Assembly (NCBI GenBank): GCA_964473645.1
Contig: CAYYPW010000001.1
Coordinates: forward strand, 124,001-188,000
Direction of reading: 5' to 3'
DNA from: HdN1 sp964473645
Lineage (GTDB): Bacteria > Pseudomonadota > Gammaproteobacteria > Pseudomonadales > Ketobacteraceae
DNA: 64,000 bases
Part shown: positions 9,424 to 17,692 of the stretch, one piece after another
Layout: the number at the start of each line of letters is the position of its first letter
Position numbering within the stretch: the first letter of the stretch is position 1
Notes under the pieces: generated by a model
The model's database searches: none
What the model saw: only the letters and a program-made list of their open reading frames with translations
Told to the model about the DNA's origin: nothing
Made by a program: the position numbers and the translations under genes

Positions 9424-9798
9424 TCACTCACTCGCACGCCAGACACTCACCGCCAGCGTCACCCAGCCAGCAATGAACGCGACGCCGCCCAACGGCGTTA
9501 TAGCGCCAAGCACGCGCACGCCACTCAGCGAGAGGGCATACAGGCTTCCAGAAAACACGACAATGCCTGCCAGCAGCAACGCACCCGCCCATTGCACACC
9601 GCCCGCTTGCGGGTAAAACCCGGCGATTATCCCTACTAAAAGTAAGCCCAACGCATGGTAAAAATGGTATTCCACACCGGTGTGATAGACCGCGAGCAAA
9701 TCTGCCGGTAGTCGATTCTTGAGCGCATGCGCACCGAATGCGCCCAGCACGACGGCAAGCGCCATGCAAACAGCGCCAGTCACCAGCCATAATTTCAT
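9424..9798 (-). CDS. DUF423 family small membrane protein (YgdD-like)
   Basis: 124-residue inner-membrane protein with four hydrophobic helices. The N-terminal 'LGAFGAHALK' and 'YHTGVEYHFYHALGLL' are diagnostic for DUF423. Biochemical function is not established for the family. Two ATGs lie six bases apart; the second (9798) has AGGAG at normal distance, while the first directly abuts the Shine-Dalgarno, so the second is chosen. It lies 28 bp downstream of the DUF481 gene on the same strand. Confidence 0.9.
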   Translation of the reverse strand: MKLWLVTGAVCMALAVVLGAFGAHALKNRLPADLLAVYHTGVEYHFYHALGLLLVGIIAGFYPQAGGVQWAGALLLAGIVVFSGSLYALSLSGVRVLGAITPLGGVAFIAGWVTLAVSVWRASE

Positions 9799-9826
9799 GT
9801 GCATCTCCTCTTATAAACGCATGGGG

Positions 9827-10585
9827 TTAGAAGGTGTAATTGAGGCCAACACTGGTGGTGCGGTCGGAATTTTTCGCCGTCGTCACCGTATTGTTGCTGG
9901 ATAACGACACCCCTAAGGGCGCATCGGTAGTATGTTTGATCTCATAGGCAAGGCTAGCCCACAGGCTGGCATTGATATTGAACTTCAAGCGGGTAAGGGA
10001 TTTGCTCACGGTACGCTGCTCGCCAATCTCACTGCTGGCTTCCTCTTCAAAAACGGTAGTATCTGTGATTTTGAGCTTGTAACGTGTACCCAGACGGGCG
10101 ACCGCTTCTTCTTCGGTGTCATCGACCAGTGACACTTCGCTGCGGCGATAACCCAAACCTGCGTCAACCGCCCAGCTATGCCCGATGTCATTGATCAGCT
10201 TGATGCCATAACCAAAGGTGATGCTGCTTTCATAGTCGAAACCGCTGAAGCGATCATCGGTGTATTCCAATAAGGCGAACCAATAGGCATCGTCCCCCAT
10301 TTTGTAGTCTGCCTGCGTGGCGGCGAAGTAGTTTTCATCGGTGCGTACATCTTCGGCCGATTCGTTGGCACCTTCGAGTTTATAGGTATTACGCCATTGC
10401 GCGCCTTCGCGTATGGCTTTGCTCTTGCCATTAAAACTGGTGGAACGACTGTTGCCCGATTTTTCCATGTAGCCAATGCCTACTTCGCCCGACCAACCCA
10501 GGGGCGTTGCGGCTTTACCGGCCCAGGCTGGCTGGGTGAATGTCAGGGCCAGGACGGGGAGAATACACTTTGAGAACACACGCAT
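9827..10585 (-). CDS. DUF481 family outer-membrane beta-barrel protein
   Basis: 252 residues with a signal peptide ('ILPVLALTFTQPAWA') followed by a short barrel. 'WSGEVGIGYMEKSGNSRSTSFNGKS' near the start of the mature protein and alternating hydrophobic strands are typical of DUF481 (YdiY-like) proteins; the last residue is Phe, as in BAM-assembled outer-membrane proteins. Role unknown; relatives are often induced by salt or acid stress. The ATG at 10585 (AGAGG upstream) is preferred to the upstream start at 10603. The DUF423 gene 28 bp downstream could be co-transcribed. Confidence 0.87.
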   Translation of the reverse strand: MRVFSKCILPVLALTFTQPAWAGKAATPLGWSGEVGIGYMEKSGNSRSTSFNGKSKAIREGAQWRNTYKLEGANESAEDVRTDENYFAATQADYKMGDDAYWFALLEYTDDRFSGFDYESSITFGYGIKLINDIGHSWAVDAGLGYRRSEVSLVDDTEEEAVARLGTRYKLKITDTTVFEEEASSEIGEQRTVSKSLTRLKFNINASLWASLAYEIKHTTDAPLGVSLSSNNTVTTAKNSDRTTSVGLNYTF

Positions 10586-10785
10586 GGCAAACCTCTGTCT
10601 CACTCATAATGGCAGCCTTGCGGCCAAAAAAAGCATGGTAAAACAGAATCTTGGCAAAGGTCACTGACTTGAAGGCGCAAACGCGTGCTTTATTCTGTGA
10701 GCGTATAAAAATAGACGTATTTATTATTCTGCAAGCGATGGTCTAGGCTTTACCCTGCTGCGCTTGATGAAAAGAGGGTTACAGA

Positions 10786-12558
10786 ATGGAATGGCAGGGT
10801 TGGTTGTCACTGGCATTAACGGCGGGCGCACTGGCGACACTTGCGCTTTCACGTGTCGGGCCGCATTTGATCATGATGGGCGTGCTATTGGTATTGACCC
10901 TGACAGGGGTGCTCAATTCCAAAGAAGCCTTTTCTGGTTTTGCCAATGAAGGCGTGTTGACAGTGGCTGCCATGTTTGTGGTGGCGCAAGGCATCCATGC
11001 TTCCGGTGGGGTGGATCTGGTGGTCAAGTATTTGTTGGGGCACCCGAGCACGGCGCGCATGGCGCAACTGCGCATCATCGCACCCGTTATCGGGTTAAGT
11101 GCCTTTCTCAACAACACGCCACTGGTTGCCACCATGATCCCCGCCGTTAGCGCCTGGGCCAAGAAAATCGATATCGCTCCGTCAAAGCTGATGATCCCAC
11201 TGAGTTATTCCGCCATTATCGGCGGCACCATCACCTTGATAGGCACCAGTACCAATCTGGTGGTAAACGGACAATATCAGCAATTGACGGGCAACCCAGG
11301 GTTCTCGTTATTTGATATCACACCGATTGGGTTGCCTGTGGCCATCATCGCTGGTTTTTTCATGTTCTGGTGGTTTCCTCGCGCGCTGCCCGATCGCCGT
11401 GATGACACAGCGTTTGGCAATATGCGCGAATTTACGCTGGAAGTCGCCGTCGCCCACAACGGCCCCTTGGTGGGCAAAACCATTGTCGAAGCGGGGCTAC
11501 GTCATCTTAAACGCGTGTTTCTGATCGAAATCGAACGCGAGGGCAAAATTCTCACCGCCGTACCACCAGACGAAAAACTATGTGGCGGCGATCGTCTGGT
11601 CTTTGCAGGTGATGTACAAGCCATCTCGGATCTTTTGCGGATCAACGGCATAGTGGGGTCGGCGCATCATGAACGGCCCGTCATGGAACAGACCCGCGCC
11701 GAACGTCAACTGGTAGAAGTCGTGATTTCACCCCACACCGACTGTATTGGTGAAACCATTCGTGATTCCAATTTCCGCGATCGTTATGGGGCCGCCGTGC
11801 TTGCGGTGGCGCGTAACGGAGAGCGTGTGTCTGGCAACCTGGGCAGCATTCGGCTGGAGGTCGGCGATTGCCTGCTATTGGAAGCGCGCCCTGAATTTGC
11901 ACCTCGGCAACGCCATACAAAGGATTTTCTGCTGGTCAACGATCTCGATGAAGAACCGCCTCACCATGAACGCGCACTGGCTGCGTGGGCCATTCTGCTG
12001 GCCATTATCGGGCTGGCCAGCTTTGACGTGCTGCCCATGCTGGAAGCAGCACTGTTAGGGGCAGCGGCGATGATTGTCAGTCGCTGTTGCACCGCGCACC
12101 AAGGCTTGAAGAGTGTGGATTTGACCGTCATTCTCACGATTGCAGCTTCCTTTGCGCTGGGAACTGCACTGCAAAAAACCGGCGTGGCCGCGTTTATTGC
12201 CGATACGGTCGTCAGTGTGAGTGCAGGCAATCCTTTGCAAATTCTGGTGCTCACTTATATTACCGTGGTCTTATTGACCGAAATTCTATCGAATAATGCA
12301 GCGGCGGTGCTCACACTGCCCATTGCCCTCGAAATGACGGCCCGCGCCCACTTGAATGTGGAACCGTTTGTGTTTGCCGTGATGATTGGTGCGTCTGCCG
12401 GTTTTGCAACGCCCATCGGCTATCAAACCAATCTGATGGTGTACGGCCCGGGCAATTACCGTTTTTCTGACTTTATCAAAGTCGGCATTCCGATGAATTT
12501 TGTGGTGGGCATCTCAGCCATCATCATGTTGACCTTGCTTTACGATTTGCGAGCATAA
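10786..12558 (+). CDS. SLC13/DASS-type anion permease with two RCK_C (TrkA-C) domains
   Basis: 590-residue inner-membrane transporter. Two homologous membrane halves, each with an Asn-rich hairpin motif ('LNNTPLVA' and 'GTSTNLVVNG' in the first, 'SNNAAAVL' and 'GYQTNLMVYGP' in the second), flank a cytoplasmic insert of about residues 215-385 that carries two TrkA-C domains. Members move sulfate, dicarboxylates or other anions, usually with sodium. The substrate is not predictable here. The ATG at 10786 has AGAGGG about 8 bases upstream. A strong hairpin follows the stop. Confidence 0.9.
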   Translation: MEWQGWLSLALTAGALATLALSRVGPHLIMMGVLLVLTLTGVLNSKEAFSGFANEGVLTVAAMFVVAQGIHASGGVDLVVKYLLGHPSTARMAQLRIIAPVIGLSAFLNNTPLVATMIPAVSAWAKKIDIAPSKLMIPLSYSAIIGGTITLIGTSTNLVVNGQYQQLTGNPGFSLFDITPIGLPVAIIAGFFMFWWFPRALPDRRDDTAFGNMREFTLEVAVAHNGPLVGKTIVEAGLRHLKRVFLIEIEREGKILTAVPPDEKLCGGDRLVFAGDVQAISDLLRINGIVGSAHHERPVMEQTRAERQLVEVVISPHTDCIGETIRDSNFRDRYGAAVLAVARNGERVSGNLGSIRLEVGDCLLLEARPEFAPRQRHTKDFLLVNDLDEEPPHHERALAAWAILLAIIGLASFDVLPMLEAALLGAAAMIVSRCCTAHQGLKSVDLTVILTIAASFALGTALQKTGVAAFIADTVVSVSAGNPLQILVLTYITVVLLTEILSNNAAAVLTLPIALEMTARAHLNVEPFVFAVMIGASAGFATPIGYQTNLMVYGPGNYRFSDFIKVGIPMNFVVGISAIIMLTLLYDLRA

Positions 12559-12561
12559 ACA

Positions 12562-12582
12562 ATGGGGCAATCAATGCCCCAT
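12562..12582 (+). terminator. Hairpin after the SLC13 gene
   Basis: ATGGGGCA (12562-12569) and TGCCCCAT (12575-12582) form a perfect 8-bp stem with a 5-base loop, just after the permease stop. The following T-run is poor, so it may be a weak terminator. Confidence 0.5.
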
Positions 12583-12596
12583 GATGAGTTTGCTTT

Positions 12597-12650
12597 ATGC
12601 AGGACACCCCTCTTATACAGGACCCCACTCTTATGCAAGCCCCCTCTCTT
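12597..12650 (+). repeat. Three 18-bp tandem repeats at the start of a gene
   Basis: Units at 12597-12614, 12615-12632 and 12633-12650 share the pattern ATRCARGMCMCHMYTCTT; a fourth partial unit (ATGCAGAA) begins at 12651. They encode a six-residue peptide repeat at the N-terminus of the SnoaL-like protein. Confidence 0.9.
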
Positions 12651-13124
12651 ATGCAGAATGTTGCACTGCGGCTGCAGCGCATGGAAGATATCGAAGCCAT
12701 ACGCCATTTAAAGGCGCGTTATTTTCACGCCTGTGATAGCAAGGATGTTGTTGCACTACGCAGTTGCTTTGCGGCGGGTGAGGTACTGATTGATTACGGT
12801 GTGATTGGGCGTTTTACCGATCGCGAGGCCTTTCTCGATATTTTTCACAAAATGGCTTACCACCCACACATTATCGACATGCACCATGGGCAAAACGCTC
12901 AGATTGAGTGGCAATCACCCAGCGAGGCGCGCGCCACCTGGGATTTATATTTTCACCAGATCAACCAGCAAACCGGCACGATCACGCAACTGGGCGGCTT
13001 TTATGAGGATCACTTTATTAAAGCGGACGGCCACTGGGTGATTGCAGAAACCGTGTTTAAAGTCACCTCGACGCTGGTCACACGCATGGTCGGCAATTCA
13101 CTGCTGGTCGAGGTTGCAGGCTGA
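12597..13124 (+). CDS. SnoaL-like (NTF2 superfamily) protein
   Basis: 175-residue soluble protein of the NTF2/SnoaL fold. After a repetitive leader, 'MEDIEAIRHLKARYFHACDSKDV' starts the characteristic alpha-beta cone, followed by 'HMHHGQNAQIEW', 'ARATWDLYFH' and 'GGFYEDHFIKADGHWVI'. The family includes polyketide cyclases, dehydratases and steroid isomerases; no specific reaction can be assigned. The N-terminus is built of three 18-bp repeats giving MQDTPL, IQDPTL and MQAPSL, so several ATGs are possible (12597, 12633, 12651 and the later 12681). No firm Shine-Dalgarno settles the choice. The neighbouring gene encodes a steroid 5-alpha-reductase-like protein on the other strand. Confidence 0.8.
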   Translation: MQDTPLIQDPTLMQAPSLMQNVALRLQRMEDIEAIRHLKARYFHACDSKDVVALRSCFAAGEVLIDYGVIGRFTDREAFLDIFHKMAYHPHIIDMHHGQNAQIEWQSPSEARATWDLYFHQINQQTGTITQLGGFYEDHFIKADGHWVIAETVFKVTSTLVTRMVGNSLLVEVAG

Positions 13125-13140
13125 CGGGGCGAGGCCCCGT
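13124..13140. terminator. GC-rich hairpin between convergent genes
   Basis: ACGGGGC (13124-13130), loop GAG, GCCCCGT (13134-13140): a perfect 7-bp stem overlapping the stop of the SnoaL-like gene. There is no strong T-run, so it is a weak terminator candidate. Confidence 0.45.
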
Positions 13141-13225
13141 TCAATCCCGCCATCACCAATGCCAAGCCGTGCAATAGTGCCGTTACTCTTTTCGTTTTTA
13201 GGGCTTCGTTTTTACGGCGCTAACG

Positions 13226-13990
13226 CTATAAAATGCCCGGAAAAATCGCCTTGCGAGCGGCCGGGTAATCGGCGAAGGTGTCGCGGTACCATTTGTGATT
13301 GGCCAGCGCCCGTGGCACCAGATTGGCCATGGTGAACACCACAAACGACACGCCTGCGAGCGACCAGGCGGCAATGGCAAAGCCTGTCCAGGTGATGATC
13401 TCACCCAGATAATTGGGCATCGATACCCAGCGGAACCCACCCCCATAAGGAATCTTGTACCCGCTCTCGTTACCCGTGCGCAAATTGCGCAGGATCTGGT
13501 CGGAACGCTTGTTGAGATAATACCCGGCCAGAAACACCACCACCCCGATGGCAAAGCGCGGGTCGCTTAACCAGTCGTTATTGAGATGCGGCGCGTAGTG
13601 GCTGACATAGGCCCCGTTGAGATAGCCATTGATTGCGCAAAACGTCGACCCCGACAGAATCACCAACAGCGGTGTCGTGGCGTTGGGCTTAACGCGAATC
13701 TGAAACGGGTAGATAAACGAGCGATGAAAGTAATGCAGCTGCCACATGGCGAGCAGGATCAAACAGGGGATCGCGGTGGCATTGGGGCCGGTGATATAGA
13801 AGTAAAAAAACACCAATGAGGCTGGCGATTCCATCAGAATCCAGCCCAGACGCGTATTGATGCTGGGGCCCCAGCCAGCGCGCTGATGGCGTCCATACGG
13901 CGCATCCACGAACAACAAAGTCACCACCGTGAACACGGCGAAACCAAAAATGGCGAACAGCAAAGTGTCGAAAATCAGATGTCCTGTCAT
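13226..13990 (-). CDS. 3-oxo-5-alpha-steroid 4-dehydrogenase (steroid 5-alpha-reductase) family membrane protein
   Basis: 254-residue multispanning membrane protein. The conserved C-terminal region of the steroid 5-alpha-reductase/DUF1295 family is clear: 'IPYGGGFRWVSMPNYLGEI' (NADPH-binding/GFRW-N motif) and 'HKWYRDTFADYPAARKAIFPGIL' at the very end. Such enzymes reduce a carbon-carbon double bond adjacent to a carbonyl, in steroids or other lipids, using NADPH. Length is normal. ATG at 13990 with AAGGAG about 9 bases upstream. Bacterial substrates are poorly known. Confidence 0.88.
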   Translation of the reverse strand: MTGHLIFDTLLFAIFGFAVFTVVTLLFVDAPYGRHQRAGWGPSINTRLGWILMESPASLVFFYFYITGPNATAIPCLILLAMWQLHYFHRSFIYPFQIRVKPNATTPLLVILSGSTFCAINGYLNGAYVSHYAPHLNNDWLSDPRFAIGVVVFLAGYYLNKRSDQILRNLRTGNESGYKIPYGGGFRWVSMPNYLGEIITWTGFAIAAWSLAGVSFVVFTMANLVPRALANHKWYRDTFADYPAARKAIFPGIL

Positions 13991-14174
13991 AGGGTGTGCT
14001 CCTTAGGCTAATCGCATGCAATCATGCCCGTGCCGGTCACTCACAGCCACCCACAAAAAGACTATAAATGACATCCTGATACTGTACAAAAGACACACAA
14101 ATCTGGCTGGCGAAGGGGCTGTCTGGCAACTAAGCTTCTGGCAAGAGCAAAGCCTATCTGCGCTGAGGCACATC

Positions 14175-15566
14175 ATGACTATACCCGCCAGTATTGAAAA
14201 ATCCCTGAATCAACAAGGTATTGCCTATCAACTGGTGGAAGGAACGACACGTCGTATGCATCGTTTGCGCGCTACCGCCAATCTGCCCCGTGAACAAGTC
14301 GCCGTAATGGTCATTTTGGGTGACAGCATGGGTCGCCAGCAAGTGCTGGTACCTGCCGATACCCTGATCGACCTGACCCGTTTGTGTGAAATGCAAGGTC
14401 GCAACTTGCAAGCGCTGCCCCCCGAAGATCTGCGCCGGCTGGCGCAAAAACATGGGGTGGACAGCCTGGCGACGCTGCCGATTCTCAATGATGTCACCCT
14501 GATCGTCGATGAGCGCCTGCTGCAACAGGACCGTGTCTACCTGGAAGTGCCCGGCAGCGATTCGTGCCTGGCGCTGAGCCAACCGGAATTTCGCAAACTC
14601 GTGCAGCAGGCCAAGGTGGAGCGGTTCACCATTCCCCTCACGCAATTGCGCGAGAAAGACAGCGATGACAAGGCGGCCATCCATCAGGCCGTGCAGAAAT
14701 TCACGACGCTGCGCATCAAGCAACGCCTTGAACAAACCCTCGAAATGCCGCCCCTGCCCGACACCGCCGAGAAAATCATTAACCTGCGCCTGAACCCCAA
14801 CGCCGGCATCAACGATCTGGTGAAACTGGTCGAGCGCGACCCCAGCCTGGCGGCGCAAGTGGTGAGTTGGGCGGCATCCCCTTATTATGCGGCGCCCAAT
14901 GGTATCAATTCGGTACGCGATGCGATTGTGCGCGTATTGGGCTTTGATCTGGTGATCAACCTGGCGTTGGGCCTGGCCCTGGGGCGCGCCCTCGAAGTAC
15001 CAAAAGATGGCACCTATGGCGTAAACGCCTATTGGGTGCAGTCAGTGTATGCCGCCGCCACCATGGACGGCCTCGCCAAGGCCATCGATGTCAAACAACG
15101 CCCACAGGTGGGCTTGTGCTATTTGGCGGGGTTGCTGCACAACTACGGCTATCTGGTGTTGGCGCATGTGTTCCCGCCCTATTTTGACGTGATCAATCGC
15201 CACCTTGAGGCGAACCCGCATTTGAGCCACGAATATGTCGAGCGTCATGTGCTGGATATCACGCGGGAGCAGATCAGCAGCCAATTGATGGAATGCTGGC
15301 AGATGCCCGAAGAAGTGGTCGGCGCCTTGCGTTGGCAGGGCAGCCCGTCTCATCACAGCAAGCATGAAACCTATAGCAAACTGTTATTTATTGCGACCCA
15401 GCTGTTGCGACGCAATGGCATGGTGTCCGGCCCGGCCGAGCCGATCCCCGATGCAATGTGGGATGAACTGGGCCTGTCGATCGACAAGGCCGATGAGGTG
15501 TTGCAAAAGGTGCAAGACGGCGAGCAGGAGCTGCAAGCCATCGCCCGTAATATGGCGCGAAAATAA
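14175..15566 (+). CDS. YbaK-like domain fused to an HDOD signalling domain
   Basis: 463-residue soluble protein. Residues about 1-150 resemble the YbaK/ProX tRNA-deacylase fold ('IEKSLNQQGIAYQLVEG', 'VLVPADTLIDLTRL', 'TLPILNDVTLIVDERLL'), and about 190-460 form an HDOD domain ('MPPLPDTAEKIINLRLNPNAGINDLVKLVERDPSLAAQVV' in part, then 'GLCYLAGLLHNYGYLVL'). HDOD domains relate to HD phosphohydrolases but usually lack the metal site and act in signalling. The catalytic Lys of YbaK (in 'LLAKTVI' of the homologue at 52395) is replaced by Val ('QVAVMVI'), so deacylase activity is unlikely. The ATG at 14175 (TGAGG about 7 bases upstream) is preferred to upstream starts. Confidence 0.82.
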   Translation: MTIPASIEKSLNQQGIAYQLVEGTTRRMHRLRATANLPREQVAVMVILGDSMGRQQVLVPADTLIDLTRLCEMQGRNLQALPPEDLRRLAQKHGVDSLATLPILNDVTLIVDERLLQQDRVYLEVPGSDSCLALSQPEFRKLVQQAKVERFTIPLTQLREKDSDDKAAIHQAVQKFTTLRIKQRLEQTLEMPPLPDTAEKIINLRLNPNAGINDLVKLVERDPSLAAQVVSWAASPYYAAPNGINSVRDAIVRVLGFDLVINLALGLALGRALEVPKDGTYGVNAYWVQSVYAAATMDGLAKAIDVKQRPQVGLCYLAGLLHNYGYLVLAHVFPPYFDVINRHLEANPHLSHEYVERHVLDITREQISSQLMECWQMPEEVVGALRWQGSPSHHSKHETYSKLLFIATQLLRRNGMVSGPAEPIPDAMWDELGLSIDKADEVLQKVQDGEQELQAIARNMARK

Positions 15567-16016
15567 CGGTAAACAATCGTTACACAACCACAACAGACGG
15601 ACATGCGCGAAAAGTTTCTAATTCGTTGCGCAAGGATTCGGAATCGAACTTCGACACTGACCATGTCAAAGGCCGACCCTTACCACAGGTTTAGCCACCT
15701 GTTTGCGTTTGCCAGCGAATAGAACGCACCCGGCCCCTTACCTCCGCCGGTATAATCGCGCATCTGGCAAGCGTTCGCGAGTACATCCGGGGCTTATACC
15801 CCAACAGCCACACGGAGGTGGCAATTTTATCTTCCCTTCTTCCATTGCGTTGATCCGCTCCCGTGCCGCCCATAGCGTCGCTGACGAATACTGCTATGCT
15901 TTTTGTGGGATCGCTTTTTGTGGGACTGCTTTTTCAGTCGTCGCACTTTAAGACCGCTCGCTGACAACACACCACGCGCACATTCACAGGATACGAATAG
16001 CGTTCAAGGAGCCCCT
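15567..16016. other. Intergenic region upstream of the kinase operon
   Basis: 450 bp. It holds an isolated TATAAT at 15751-15756, which could be a -10 element but has no good -35 at the right distance, and a 15-bp tandem repeat at 15898-15934. A T-loop-like string on the reverse strand does not fold into a tRNA. I see no gene. Confidence 0.5.
15898..15934 (+). repeat. 15-bp tandem repeat in the operon leader
   Basis: GCTTTTTGTGGGATC (15898-15912) is followed by GCTTTTTGTGGGACT (15913-15927) and a partial GCTTTTT (15928-15934). Confidence 0.85.
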
Positions 16017-17690
16017 GTGGGAAGGACGGCAACAAGCTCACTCTTGCCCTCGGCCATTGTTGCGATGGTGACCACCATTACACTGGTGCTGTGCCTGCTT
16101 GGCTATCTGGGTAATCAGGCTTATGCGCGCCAGCAGATCAACCATCTCGATCACCATTTGCAATTGACGGCAGATAAACTCTCGCTCGAAATTGCGCAGC
16201 CGGTGTGGGGCTTTGAATTCAAGCAAGTGCACGACATCATGCAAAGCACCCTGCGTGATCAGCAGGTTTATGGTGTCTTGGTACGCCATGGCAAGGACAG
16301 TTTCGTGCTCAAACGCGGCGAGCAATGGCATATCGTCAAAACGCCGGTCAACGACTTTGACGAACCCGGTTTGCAAAGCGCTGAGCGTGATATCGTTGTC
16401 AATGACAGACACATTGGTACTCTAACGGTATTCATGAGCGGCGACCTCATGCAGGCCGACCTCCGCAAGGTGGCGCTCTTTTTTGCCGCCAGCATATTGA
16501 TCACCGATATTGTGCTGACCTTGCTGTTGTATTTTTTATTCTGGCGCAGGGTATTGAGCCCGCTCAAATCGCTGGAATCCTACGCCATTGCCGTCAGCGC
16601 TGGTAATCCCGAAGCCACCACCGCCATGACCCACCCGTTGAAAGACGAATTCGCGCGACTCTATAGCAGCTTGCAGCAAATGGTCGAGACGCAAAACCGC
16701 CAGATCGACGCCACGCTTGAAGCACGCATCCAGGCGGAAACCGCCAACCGCACCCAAACCGAGTTTCTGGCACAGATGAGCCATGAATTACGTACACCGC
16801 TCAACGCCATTCTTGGCTATTCGCGCCTGATGCTGAGCGAACCGGGCCTGAATGAACGTCAGCAGCGTAATCTGGGCGTTATTGAACGCTCAGGCACCCG
16901 CCTGCTGAATATGATCAGCGACATTCTTGATCTCTCAAAAAACCACACCGGGCAGCCAATCGACACCCCTACCCTGCATCCTGTGGCAAAAGACAACGGC
17001 GTAAACGATAACTCGCACAAACAGACGGAACAGCTCCCCACCTCAGTGATGCCGGCAGCAGCGCCTCCAGAACAGCGGGATCAGGTGCTGATTGTCGATG
17101 ACACAGCTGAAATTCGCATGCTGCTACGCGACCTGCTCGAACCGCTGGCCCTTCGCATCAGCGAAGCCAACAATGCCGAAGAAGCCCTGGTAATGATCGG
17201 CAACCGGCACCCGCATGTGGTACTGCTGGACTGGCGCCTGCCCGGCATGAGTGGCATTGAACTGACCCGCCTGGTGCGCAGGCGCGACGATCTGCCGCAA
17301 CCGCAAATCATTATGCTGACCGCCAATGCCTACGCAGAAAATCGCGCCGATGCCTACGCTGCGGGCGTTGATGGTTTCATGACAAAACCTCTTGATATAG
17401 AGCAACTGAAAACCTGGCTGACACAACACTTCGCAACGCCCGACCGCCCGGCTGAGACAGAGAGTGGCCCGCAACCCGACGCTGCCGAAGTGGCCGACAT
17501 CTCACAACTCACGGATGCCCTGCGCGCCAGAATGACAACGGCCCTGCAAGAACTAAACCCTGCTAAGCTGAAAGATGCGATAGAGGCCATTCGCACCGAG
17601 AACCCTGCTCTGGCTACCCGGCTGGATGCAGATCTGCAGGCGTTGCGCTATCGGGAATTGTGGCAACTTTTCGGAATTTCAGGCACTTAG
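16017..17690 (+). CDS. Membrane histidine-phosphotransfer (HisKA) protein with receiver domain, lacking HATPase_c
   Basis: 557 residues. A transmembrane helix (about 12-34), a ~140-residue periplasmic sensor, a second transmembrane helix (about 160-185), a HAMP-like linker, then HisKA with phospho-acceptor His256 ('AQMSHELRTPLNAILGYSRLM'). After 'MISDILDLSKNHTG' there is only a ~45-residue linker before a receiver domain ('VLIVDDTAEIRM', 'VVLLDWRLPGMSG', 'FMTKPLD') and a helical tail. The N, G1 and G2 boxes of the ATPase domain are absent, so it cannot autophosphorylate by itself. The GTG at 16017 has AAGGAG 5 bases upstream and is preferred to a TTG at 15903. The next gene starts 3 bp after the stop. 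Confidence 0.85.
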   Translation: MGRTATSSLLPSAIVAMVTTITLVLCLLGYLGNQAYARQQINHLDHHLQLTADKLSLEIAQPVWGFEFKQVHDIMQSTLRDQQVYGVLVRHGKDSFVLKRGEQWHIVKTPVNDFDEPGLQSAERDIVVNDRHIGTLTVFMSGDLMQADLRKVALFFAASILITDIVLTLLLYFLFWRRVLSPLKSLESYAIAVSAGNPEATTAMTHPLKDEFARLYSSLQQMVETQNRQIDATLEARIQAETANRTQTEFLAQMSHELRTPLNAILGYSRLMLSEPGLNERQQRNLGVIERSGTRLLNMISDILDLSKNHTGQPIDTPTLHPVAKDNGVNDNSHKQTEQLPTSVMPAAAPPEQRDQVLIVDDTAEIRMLLRDLLEPLALRISEANNAEEALVMIGNRHPHVVLLDWRLPGMSGIELTRLVRRRDDLPQPQIIMLTANAYAENRADAYAAGVDGFMTKPLDIEQLKTWLTQHFATPDRPAETESGPQPDAAEVADISQLTDALRARMTTALQELNPAKLKDAIEAIRTENPALATRLDADLQALRYRELWQLFGISGT

Positions 17691-17692
17691 CC

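Noticed and set aside
15631..15700. Reverse-strand sequence resembling a tRNA T-loop (GTTCGATTCC)
   Set aside because: The flanking bases do not form a T-stem, and no matching acceptor stem occurs at tRNA distance, so it is not a tRNA.
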